Shown: positions 1-6,776 of the stretch, in pieces
Numbering within the stretch: position 1 is the first letter of the stretch
Layout of the letters: each line of letters begins with the position of its first letter
Source of the DNA: Anaerolineae bacterium
Lineage (GTDB): Bacteria > Chloroflexota > Anaerolineae > B4-G1
NCBI GenBank assembly: GCA_030620125.1
Contig: JAUXFI010000051.1
Span: forward strand, 1-10,671
DNA length: 10,671 nt
Direction of reading: 5' to 3'
Translations under genes and position numbers: made by a program
Notes under the pieces: model-generated
What the model was told of the DNA's origin: nothing
Databases searched by the model: none
What the model saw: only the letters and a program-made list of their open reading frames with translations

Positions 1-866
1 GCCAATCTCGTCCCGGCTATCGCTGTGGCGCCCGACGGCACGGTGTGGGCCGGCAGCGGTGATCCGATATCTGGCCCCAGCGCTTCCCTGGGGCAAGGCA
101 TCTTGCGCTTTGATGGAGAGACGTGGACCGTCTACACCGAGGAGGACGGCCTGGCGGACGACACCGTCTTGGCTATCGCTGTGGAGCCTGATGGCACAGT
201 GTGGGCCGTCACCGGGGATCCCGACGAAGAGCCAACCGGCGTCTCCCGCTTCGATGGCGAGACCTGGACCACCTATACCGAGGACGACGGCCTGACGAAC
301 AACCAGGTCAGGTGCATCGCCGTGGCTCCCGATGGCGCGGTCTGGTTCGGCGCCTGGGGAGGCGGCGTCTCCCGCTATGACGGCGAGACGTGGACCACCT
401 ACCTGGGGGGCAAGACTGTCAATTCCATTGACGTAGCCCCCGATGGTACACTCTGGTTCGGTACTTATAAACGGAGCGGCGCTTCCCGATGGCACAACGT
501 CTCTCGCTTCGATGGCGAGAACTGGCGCACCTATGCGGTGGATAATGAGGTCATTGCCGTAGCCGTGGGGCCTGACGGTGTGCTCTGGGTCGGTACCTCC
601 GGCGGTGTCTCCCGTCTCGACGGCGAGACCTGGACCACCTACACCACCGCCGACGGCCTGGTGGATGACAACGTCCGGGCCATCGGTGTGGCTCCCGACG
701 GCGTGTTATGGTTCGGCGCTGGGGATGGCGTCTCTCGCTTCGACGGCGAGACCTGGACCACCTATACCAAAGAGGACGGCTTGGCGAGCTACGTCCAGTC
801 CATCGCCGTGGGACCCGATGGCGCGATCTGGTTCGGCACATTCGGCGGCATCTCTCGCTATTTGCC
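1..866 (+). repeat. Tandem propeller-blade coding repeats
   Basis: The blade-coding DNA is itself repetitive. The segments at about 250-295, 616-660 and 738-783 are nearly the same sequence (TTCGA(T/C)GGCGAGACCTGG followed by ACCACCTA). Shorter copies lie near 109-150, 376-405 and 508-535. This suggests expansion by duplication within the gene. These are coding repeats, not a CRISPR array. Confidence 0.8.
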
Positions 867-876
867 ACCGGACTGA
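1..876 (+). CDS. Beta-propeller repeat protein (two-component regulator propeller type), 5' end missing
   Basis: The frame is open from base 1, so the true start lies upstream; the first in-frame start-like codon (GTG at 25) is inside a repeat. The visible 291 residues are repeats of about 40-45 residues with the pattern 'VAPDG-x-(V/L)WFG ... GVSRFDGETWTTYT-x-x-DGL', typical of Reg_prop/ligand-binding blades in sensor proteins and secreted propellers. About seven blades are visible. The protein ends directly after the last blade (ISRYLPPD), with no kinase, membrane or sorting domain on the C-terminal side, so any such domain would have to be N-terminal and outside the window. The M28-type gene starts 29 bases downstream on the same strand and is probably co-transcribed. 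The repeat family is clear; the ligand and cellular location are unknown. Confidence 0.85.
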   Translation, partial: ANLVPAIAVAPDGTVWAGSGDPISGPSASLGQGILRFDGETWTVYTEEDGLADDTVLAIAVEPDGTVWAVTGDPDEEPTGVSRFDGETWTTYTEDDGLTNNQVRCIAVAPDGAVWFGAWGGGVSRYDGETWTTYLGGKTVNSIDVAPDGTLWFGTYKRSGASRWHNVSRFDGENWRTYAVDNEVIAVAVGPDGVLWVGTSGGVSRLDGETWTTYTTADGLVDDNVRAIGVAPDGVLWFGAGDGVSRFDGETWTTYTKEDGLASYVQSIAVGPDGAIWFGTFGGISRYLPPD

Positions 877-892
877 CCTTTGGAAAACTAAT

Positions 893-898
893 AGGAGG
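893..898 (+). promoter_or_regulatory. Ribosome binding site of the M28-type gene
   Basis: A perfect AGGAGG lies 7 bases before the ATG at 906. It decides the start against the longer open frame that runs back into the propeller gene. Confidence 0.85.
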
Positions 899-1719
899 AG
901 CTAAAATGACTGCTATGGACCACGTTCGTTACCTGGCCGAGACCATCGGCCCGCGCGGCTCGACCACGCCCAAGGAGTCGGAGGCGGCATGTTACGCTGC
1001 CCAGGCGCTGCGTGAGACCGACCTGGAGCCTGTCACCGAACCCTTCACCAGTGCCCGCTCCGCCTGGTATCCCTACGTCCTGTTTTCCGGCCTGGTGCTG
1101 GTGGGCGAGCTGTTGTTCTGGACCGGTGAACGCTGGGGAGTGATCGCCGCGCTAGCACTGGCGGTGCTGGCTATCGTGTCGGTGCTGCTGGAGCTGGCCT
1201 TTCGCCCCAATCCCCTGCGCTGGCTACTGCCCAAAGGACACAGTCAGAATGTGTGGGTGCGGCTACAGCCGGAAGGCGAGGCGCGAGAGCAGGTGGTACT
1301 GCTGGGCCACCTGGACACCCACCGCACGCCGCTGGTCTTTTCCACCGACAGGTGGGTCAAACTATTCGGATTGCTCGTCCCCATAGGTTTGGCCAGCACT
1401 GTGGCCCTCATTGCCCTGTTCACCGCCGAAACTATAGCCCCTGGAGGATTGTGGCGGCCTCTGTCCTTGCCCTTTGCCCTGGTCGTCCTGTATCTGTTCC
1501 TGCTCACCCTCCAGGCCGACTTTTCCCCTTACACCGCCGGCGCCAACGACAACGCTACCGGCGCAGGGATCGTGCTCAACCTGGCGAAGCGGCTCAAGGG
1601 GGAACCGCTGGCCCACACCACGGTGTGGGCGGTGCTCTCCGGCTGCGAGGAGGTGGGCTGCTATGGGGCCAACGCCTTTGCCCAGGCCCACCCATCCCTG
1701 GGCGGCAGGTGGCGTAGAT

Positions 1720-1748
1720 TTGCCAGTTTGTCACCACAGGTATATAAT
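1720..1748 (+). promoter_or_regulatory. Sigma70-type promoter upstream of the MBL-STAS-kinase-like gene
   Basis: TTGCCA (1720-1725) and TATAAT (1743-1748) are separated by 17 bases, close to the housekeeping consensus. Transcription would start near 1755 and give a leader of about 190 bases before the ATG at 1944. The promoter sits in the aberrant tail of the truncated peptidase gene, which supports that tail being non-coding. Confidence 0.55.
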
Positions 1749-1771
1749 CGGGAACAGAGTATCGGGGATTT

Positions 1772-1787
1772 CCTGGCTAAAGCCGGG
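1772..1787. repeat. Small REP-like palindrome CCTGGC-TAAA-GCCGGG
   Basis: A 6-base stem (one T.G pair) closes a TAAA loop. 'GGCTAAAGCC'-type palindromes are a common style of dispersed repeat in environmental bacteria. A single copy in this window cannot prove that it is a repeat family. Confidence 0.35.
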
Positions 1788-1839
1788 CCTCCAGCCACGT
1801 TTCGCACTGAGAACTAGTAACGATAGCAAGCCCCCTTGC

Positions 1840-1898
1840 GACCGCTGCTGGACTCGGCCCTGTAAGAACAATCGCCCCGGCTGCGGTCATTTTCGTTT
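1840..1898 (+). terminator. Possible intrinsic terminator or attenuator in the 1818-1943 gap
   Basis: The arms GACCGCTGCTGG (1840-1851) and CCGGCTGCGGTC (1877-1888) pair over 12 positions with one mismatch and one wobble, around a 25-base loop. The sequence ATTTTCGTTT follows. It could end transcription of the peptidase gene. Because it also lies downstream of the 1720-1748 promoter, it could instead attenuate the next gene. The long loop and interrupted T-run keep confidence modest. Confidence 0.4.
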
Positions 1899-1943
1899 GA
1901 TGGTCGCTTGACGGCTAGAATCGGCAATGTGAGAAAGAAGCAG

Positions 1944-2873
1944 ATGAAAATAAGGATCTGGGGCGCGCGAGGTTCCATTCCCTCTCCTCTCAGGCCTGAC
2001 AAAGTGGAGGAAAAGATATGTCAGGCTATCCTGGGGTTGCCGGACATAGACACCGATGACGTGGAAGCGATTCGGGCATACATCAGGGAGTTGCCTCCGC
2101 TGGTACGCGGCACAGCCGGGGGCAATACTTCTTGTGTCGAAATCCAGGCGGGGGAAGAAACTTTCATCTTGGATGCTGGCTCTGGCTTGCGCGAGTTGGG
2201 CCTGGAATTGATGAAAGGCCCCTGTGGCCGTGGTCAGGGTACGCTGCATCTTTTCATCAGCCACCCTCACTGGGACCACATTCAGGGGTTCCCCATGTTC
2301 GATCCCGCCTTCGTGCCCGGCAATCGTATTTTCATCTACGGCATCCACGATCTAAAGATGGTTCTCGAGGACCAGCAGCGCCCGCTTAATTGGCCTGTTT
2401 CCCTGTCCGACATGCAAGCCGAGATAGAATTCATCCCTCTGCAAGTGGGGCAGCCCTTCTCCATCGGCAAAGTTCGCATCAACACGATCAAGAACACCCA
2501 CCCCGGCGAGTCGTACAGTTATCGCTTCAAAGATCAGCACAGCGTGCTCGTTTACGCCACCGACGCCGAATACAAGCAACTGAATGACGCCAGCGTTCAA
2601 CCCCGCATCGAGTTTTTCAGGAATGCCGACGTGCTCATCTTTGACGCCCAGTACACCTTGAAAGAAGCCTGGCGAAGGATAGATTGGGGTCACAGTTCCG
2701 CCATGATCGGGGTTGACCTGGCCCGGGCTGCCGGGGTCAAAAAGCTGCTTCTCTTTCACTACGCCCCCGCCTATTCCGATGCACAACTGCAAGGGATCCG
2801 GTCAACGGCGATTGCTTATCAAGCTCAAGACACGACCCGCCCCACCTGCGAAGTGACCGTGGCCTACGAAGGA
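1944..2873 (+). other. Domain: MBL-fold metallohydrolase, metal site intact
   Basis: Residues about 1-310. The HxHxDH motif is present as SHPHWDHIQGF (H107, H109, D111, H112). Further expected metal or active-site positions are H186 (NTHPGES), D207 (YATDAEY), H250 (WGHSS) and H272 (LFHYAP). The N-terminal WGARGSIP and GGNTSCVEI stretches match the branch of MBL proteins related to PhnP and phosphodiesterase-like enzymes, with an inserted segment at about 15-55. Hydrolysis of a phosphodiester or similar bond is plausible from the fold; the substrate is unknown. Confidence 0.85.
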
Positions 2874-5800
2874 TTGACGCTCGACCTGGCCCCGTCCGGC
2901 GCCGCGGACCTGCAACTCCTGCCAGGTGACGAAGCCGCTATTCTGACCCCCACCAGTGTTTTCGACGAGCGCGGCGTGGAGCAACTGATAGCTCACCTGG
3001 CCGAGCAAGGCCGCCCCACAAGCCCAATCATTGACCTCTCCCAAGTTGAGACACTGACCACAGCCAGCCTCAAATTGCTCATCACTCTGCCTCGAGAGAA
3101 GGAGGGCGCTCCGATTGTCCTGGCTGCCCCCTCGGACAGCGTCCGGCAGGTGATCAAACTGGCAGGGTACCTGGACTACTTTGCCATCTACCCTGCGGTG
3201 GAAATTGCTCTGGCTGCCGTGCAGGCTCGTGAAGCACTGAACCTGCCCGGTCAGGTGGTCAAAGGCCGCTATCAAATCGAAGGCAAGGTCGCCGACGGCT
3301 GGTTGGGCACCGTTCTCAAAGCCACCGATACCCACACAGGCCGCACCGTCGCCCTCAAAATCCTCTCCCCCACTTTCAGCGAAGAGACCGTCGCCCGGTT
3401 TATGCGCCAGGCTCGGCAGATCATAAACCTGGATCACCGCAACATTGTCAGGGCTTTCGAGTGGGATAGAGACGGAGACCATACTTTTATGGTGGAGGAA
3501 TTCATGGCCGGGCAAGCACTCCACGACCTCCTGGCGCATGGCGATCTGGCACAAAGCCGTCCCCCTCTCTCTGCCAACCAGGCCGTGGATATCGTCATGA
3601 ACATCGCCCGCGCCCTGGAATATGCCCATAGTCGAGGCGTGATCCATGGCGACCTAAAGCCGCGTAACATCTTTCTGACCGATGACGGGGTCAAGGTGAG
3701 TGGTTTTGGCCTGGGCCGTTTGGAGGAAGGCCGCAATCTGCTCGACGCGCCGTTACTCTTTCTGACGACTGCCTGCCTGGCCCCGGAGCAAATCCTGGGC
3801 CAGCCGCTCGACGCCCGGGCCGACCTCTATGCCCTGGGTGTGATTCTGTACCAATTGTTCACGGGGCGTCCACCTTTCGTGGGATCTGACCAGGAAGTGA
3901 TGCAAGGTCACCTGTACTCCGCCCCTGTCTCCCCCCGCGAATTGGATCCTCTTATCTCGCCCTCTCTGGAACACTTGCTACTCAAACTATTGGACAAGAA
4001 CCCCAATCGCCGCTACGCCAGTGCGCAACAAACCCGGCGTATTTTGAGCAGCCTGGCCACTGGCGCGGATGAAACGACGCTCCAGCGCAGAACTCTTCTG
4101 GTTGGACGCGAAAAGCCGTTGCGGGGTCTGCGGGACTGTTGGGAAAAAGCCCGTGCTGGACAGGGCCAGTTGGCTTTCATCACCGGCGAGCCGGGCATCG
4201 GCAAGACGAGCCTGGCCGAACAGTCGGCTGCCGCAAACAAACCTCCCGTGTTGCTCGTGGGCCACTGTCAGGAGCACGCGGGGAACCCGCCGTACCATCT
4301 CTTCAGCCAGGTGCTGCGGGCCTACTTTGCCACTATTCCCCCCGAGTTCCTCGACGAAAAAGCCCGGCGGCTTCTCGGCAACTTTACCCGCCTCGTTCCC
4401 GAGATTCGTCAGATGTTGCCCGATTTGCCCGTTCCGCCTCCGCTGGAACCGGAGCAGGAACAGTTGCGCCTCATTATCAACCTGACCCAATTCATCAAAC
4501 GAGCCACCCACAAGCGGCCCTGGCTCCTCGTGCTCGACGACCTGCAATGGGCTGACCTGAGCAGCCTGGAATTACTGCGTTACTTGAGTCGCCACTTGCC
4601 GTCAATGGCGCTCATGATAATCGGAACTTGTCGCGACATCGAGTTGGAGGCGGGACACCCTTTGCTGGAAACGTTGCATGGTCTGAGCAACTACCCCACT
4701 TATCATCACTTTCCGCTGAGCCGCCTGGCGCAAAAGGACGTGAGCCAGGTCTTGGCTAATATGTGGCAGCAACCTGTGCCCGCCGCTTTTACCGCAAAGA
4801 TCTACCAACACACCGAAGGCAATCCTTTTTACGTGGAAGAAGTCGCCAAGGGACTAGTTGACGATGGCCTCGTCATCTGGCGAGAAGGGAAATGGCATTT
4901 TCCGACGCTGGAGAAGGTGCGCCTGCCGCCAAGCGTGCAAGAAGCGGTCTGGCGACGTATCGGTCATCTGGGTCGGGACACGCAGACTTTGCTACGCCAG
5001 GCCGCGGTGCTGGGCCAGGTCTTTAGGTTTGATGATTTGCGGGAGATGAGCGGTCTGTCCGAGTGCCAAGTCCTGGAACGTCTGGACGCGGCCCTGGAAC
5101 GACAACTGGTGCAAGAAGTACGCGGTGACACCGAACTCTGCTTCTGCCACGCCGAAATCCACCAGGTACTCTACGCCGACCTGAGCCCCTTGCGCCACCG
5201 CCTGTTACACCGCCAGGCTGGCGAATCGCTGGAACGACGCGCCCAGCCAGAGCCGGAGCGTTTTGCCGAAGAACTGGCCCACCACTTTGACGAGGCTGGC
5301 GAGTTCAAGCGAGCCATCGGCTACAGCATTGAGGCGGCCCGCCAAGCCCAGGCTGCCTACGCCAACGAGGCGGCCCTGTCGTGGTACAAGCGGACACTGG
5401 AAATGCTAGACCAGCTTGGGCCGGAAGAAGCAGCCCGGTTTGAATCACTTCAGTTGTCGGCCCACGTTGGACTGGGCGAGGTGTCGGATCTGGTGAGCCG
5501 GTACGACGAGGCATTGGAGCATTACGCCTCGGCGCGGGCGATATTGGAGGCCAAGACGCTGGAGACCGCCCCCTCCCGCCAACGTTCGGTTGAGCGCTCA
5601 CGCCGAAGCCTGGCCGACTTGTGTCGCCAAACGGCCAGAGTATGCGAAAGACGTGGCGAGTATGACCGGGCCCTCGAATGGCTGGAAAAGGGATTGAGCT
5701 ATCTCGACGAGAACGAACCGAGCGTTGAGATAGTGCGTATCTACAATTTATCCAGTTGGGTTCACACGCACCAGGGGGAATACGAGGCAGCTCAGACCCT

Positions 5801-6776
5801 ACTCGAGCGAGCTCTGGGTTTAGCTCAGACAGCACATTTGCGCAAGGTGGAAGCGGAAAGCCTGCGCTCCCTGGGCGTTGTCTGCTGGTACTTGGGCGAT
5901 TACGCTGGGACCAAACATAACTTTGAGCAATCCTTGCTCATCTATCGCGAGCTTGGCGACCGGCGGGGCGAGAGCGTGATGCTAAACAACCTTGGCGTTG
6001 CCTCCGGTGACCGTGGCGACTATGCTGAAGCCAGCGCCTATTTTGAGCAGGCCCTGCTCATCTGCCGCGAGATCGGCGACCGGCAGGGCGAGGGCAGGGC
6101 ACTCAACAACCTCGGTGATATCTTCCAGCGTCACGGTGACTATGCCAAAGCCAGAGCTTACTTTGAGCAGCCCTTGCTCATCTGCCGCGAGATCGGCGAC
6201 CGGCGGGGCGAGGGTCTGGCGTTAGGTAATCTTGGCCTACTCTCCCATCACCTGGGCGACGATGAAGCCGCCCGTGAATACTGTCAGCAGGCATTGCTCA
6301 TCCTGCAAGAGATCGGCAACCAGCCCAACCAGGGATATGTCCTGACATACCTGAGCCACGCCCTGGCGGGTCTGGGTCTCGTGGCGGAGGCCGCCGATGC
6401 CTACCGGCAAGCACTGACCCTGCGGCGTGAGTTGGGCGAGCTTTATTTGACTATGGAGCCCCTGGCAGGCCTGGCCCGCGTCGCCCTGGCCCAGGGCGAT
6501 CTGATCCAGGCCCAGGCCCACGTAGACGAGATCTTGGGCTACCTGGAAACAAACAACCTCGACGGCACGGAAGAGCCTTTCCGGGTATATCTGACCTGCT
6601 ACCGCGTCCTGCGGGCCAGCCAGGACCCCCGCGCCCAGGACATCCTGAACACCGCCCACCACTCGCTGCAAGAACAGGCCGCCCAGATCAGCGACCAGGA
6701 AATGCAGCGTTCGTTCCTGGAAAACGTGACCGCCCATCAAGAGATCGTGAATGAGTTTGGGAACAAGCGCGACTAA
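1944..6776 (+). CDS. Multidomain signalling protein: MBL fold - STAS - kinase-like - AAA/STAND ATPase - TPR
   Basis: 1610 residues from the ATG at 1944. This start gives MKIRIWGARGSIP, the usual beginning of this MBL family; the frame also contains a TTG at 1908, but that adds 12 residues with no counterpart. The Shine-Dalgarno sequence is weak (GAAAGAAG, 1933-1940). Order: MBL-fold metallohydrolase (about 1-310), STAS (about 325-432), Ser/Thr-kinase-like (443-703), AAA_16-type ATPase (about 719-1110), TPR array (about 1116-1530) and the short end seen in many AAA-TPR proteins. No membrane segment or signal peptide is visible, so it is probably cytoplasmic. Kinase-AAA-TPR chains resemble PknK-type proteins; the MBL-STAS head is the unusual part. 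There is no HTH or cyclase output domain, so output may be the MBL site, kinase-like binding or partner contact. Apparently monocistronic: a promoter lies at 1720-1748, and its stop overlaps the convergent glyA-gcvT gene by 4 bases. Confidence 0.92.
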   Translation: MKIRIWGARGSIPSPLRPDKVEEKICQAILGLPDIDTDDVEAIRAYIRELPPLVRGTAGGNTSCVEIQAGEETFILDAGSGLRELGLELMKGPCGRGQGTLHLFISHPHWDHIQGFPMFDPAFVPGNRIFIYGIHDLKMVLEDQQRPLNWPVSLSDMQAEIEFIPLQVGQPFSIGKVRINTIKNTHPGESYSYRFKDQHSVLVYATDAEYKQLNDASVQPRIEFFRNADVLIFDAQYTLKEAWRRIDWGHSSAMIGVDLARAAGVKKLLLFHYAPAYSDAQLQGIRSTAIAYQAQDTTRPTCEVTVAYEGLTLDLAPSGAADLQLLPGDEAAILTPTSVFDERGVEQLIAHLAEQGRPTSPIIDLSQVETLTTASLKLLITLPREKEGAPIVLAAPSDSVRQVIKLAGYLDYFAIYPAVEIALAAVQAREALNLPGQVVKGRYQIEGKVADGWLGTVLKATDTHTGRTVALKILSPTFSEETVARFMRQARQIINLDHRNIVRAFEWDRDGDHTFMVEEFMAGQALHDLLAHGDLAQSRPPLSANQAVDIVMNIARALEYAHSRGVIHGDLKPRNIFLTDDGVKVSGFGLGRLEEGRNLLDAPLLFLTTACLAPEQILGQPLDARADLYALGVILYQLFTGRPPFVGSDQEVMQGHLYSAPVSPRELDPLISPSLEHLLLKLLDKNPNRRYASAQQTRRILSSLATGADETTLQRRTLLVGREKPLRGLRDCWEKARAGQGQLAFITGEPGIGKTSLAEQSAAANKPPVLLVGHCQEHAGNPPYHLFSQVLRAYFATIPPEFLDEKARRLLGNFTRLVPEIRQMLPDLPVPPPLEPEQEQLRLIINLTQFIKRATHKRPWLLVLDDLQWADLSSLELLRYLSRHLPSMALMIIGTCRDIELEAGHPLLETLHGLSNYPTYHHFPLSRLAQKDVSQVLANMWQQPVPAAFTAKIYQHTEGNPFYVEEVAKGLVDDGLVIWREGKWHFPTLEKVRLPPSVQEAVWRRIGHLGRDTQTLLRQAAVLGQVFRFDDLREMSGLSECQVLERLDAALERQLVQEVRGDTELCFCHAEIHQVLYADLSPLRHRLLHRQAGESLERRAQPEPERFAEELAHHFDEAGEFKRAIGYSIEAARQAQAAYANEAALSWYKRTLEMLDQLGPEEAARFESLQLSAHVGLGEVSDLVSRYDEALEHYASARAILEAKTLETAPSRQRSVERSRRSLADLCRQTARVCERRGEYDRALEWLEKGLSYLDENEPSVEIVRIYNLSSWVHTHQGEYEAAQTLLERALGLAQTAHLRKVEAESLRSLGVVCWYLGDYAGTKHNFEQSLLIYRELGDRRGESVMLNNLGVASGDRGDYAEASAYFEQALLICREIGDRQGEGRALNNLGDIFQRHGDYAKARAYFEQPLLICREIGDRRGEGLALGNLGLLSHHLGDDEAAREYCQQALLILQEIGNQPNQGYVLTYLSHALAGLGLVAEAADAYRQALTLRRELGELYLTMEPLAGLARVALAQGDLIQAQAHVDEILGYLETNNLDGTEEPFRVYLTCYRVLRASQDPRAQDILNTAHHSLQEQAAQISDQEMQRSFLENVTAHQEIVNEFGNKRD
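2916..3239 (+). other. Domain: STAS (anti-sigma-factor-antagonist-like)
   Basis: Residues about 325-432. The order beta strand, PIIDLSQVETLTTASLKLL, IVLAAPSDSVRQVIKLAGY, FAIYPAVEIALAAV matches STAS domains such as SpoIIAA. The usual phospho-switch DSSG is here TTAS, so regulation by phosphorylation at the standard serine is doubtful, though neighbouring Thr and Ser residues remain. STAS domains normally mediate binding, often to a kinase, and one follows directly in the same chain. Confidence 0.75.
3270..4053 (+). other. Domain: Ser/Thr-kinase-like, probable pseudokinase
   Basis: Residues 443-703, a PknB/Hanks-type fold. Kept: two glycines of the P-loop (G452, G455), the VALK lysine K472, catalytic-loop D570, K572 and N575, the APE motif at 613-615 and D627 of helix F. 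Lost or changed: the first P-loop glycine is Ala, the helix-C Glu is Gln (Q489 in FMRQARQ), HRD is HGD, and the DFG aspartate is Gly (SGFGLG, G587, codon GGT at 3702-3704). Without the DFG Asp, Mg-ATP phosphotransfer should be severely weakened. A scaffold or nucleotide-sensing role is likelier, though some atypical kinases stay active. Confidence 0.85.
4098..5276 (+). other. Domain: AAA_16/STAND-type ATPase with intact Walker motifs
   Basis: Residues about 719-1110. It begins LVGREKPLRGL; Walker A is GEPGIGKTS (residues 748-756, K754), and Walker B is LLVLDDLQWAD (D865, D866), followed by a sensor-like IIGTCRD. A winged-helix-like segment precedes the TPRs. This is the architecture of MalT, PknK and AAA-TPR cyclases, in which TPRs hold the ATPase off until a ligand or partner binds. 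ATP binding is expected; the signal is unknown. Confidence 0.85.
5290..6530 (+). repeat. TPR-coding array with a 120-base DNA period
   Basis: Helical repeats span residues about 1116-1530. From 5821 to 6420 the units are exactly 120 bases (40 residues) with the pattern GDYAxAxxYFEQ-L-ICREIGDRxGExxALxNLG. The 34 bases at 6061-6094 and 6181-6214 differ at one position, and 5941-5973 is close, so the middle units arose by recent duplication. TPRs of this kind bind partner proteins or peptides. Confidence 0.85.

Larger units (their letters stand above)
906..1817 (+). pseudogene. Membrane M28-family zinc metallopeptidase, C-terminally truncated
   Basis: From the ATG at 906 the frame gives 303 residues. 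Seen: an M28 aminopeptidase-like start, zinc-ligand motif HLDTH (H135, D137), bridging-metal motif ANDNATG (D215), and the Glu pair in GCEEVG (E248 catalytic base, E249 ligand). Hydrophobic stretches at about 54-73, 77-98, 151-175 and 186-203 suggest four membrane segments interleaved with the peptidase fold. M28 enzymes need a further Asp/Glu ligand and a final His in the C-terminal third. Here homology stops at about residue 265 (base ~1700) and some 38 unrelated residues follow up to the TAG. That tail overlaps a promoter and a palindrome, so it is probably non-coding DNA read by chance. Most likely a gene broken by deletion or rearrangement; a functional short form is less likely. Probably in an operon with the propeller gene. 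Confidence 0.7.

Noticed and set aside
708..905. Upstream extension of the M28-type frame into the propeller gene
   Set aside because: The extension overlaps the propeller gene in another frame, while a perfect AGGAGG precedes the ATG at 906.
1908..1943. Upstream TTG start for the signalling protein
   Set aside because: The extra 12 residues (MTARIGNVRKKQ) have no family counterpart, and the ATG at 1944 gives the standard MBL start.
2802..3647. - strand open frame of 281 codons opposite the STAS/kinase-like region
   Set aside because: Antisense shadow of a strongly supported + strand gene; no motif or ribosome binding site.
5821..6420. Regular 120-base repeats as a possible CRISPR array
   Set aside because: Repeats and intervening sequence are one coding frame with a TPR consensus; no short repeat alternates with unique spacers.
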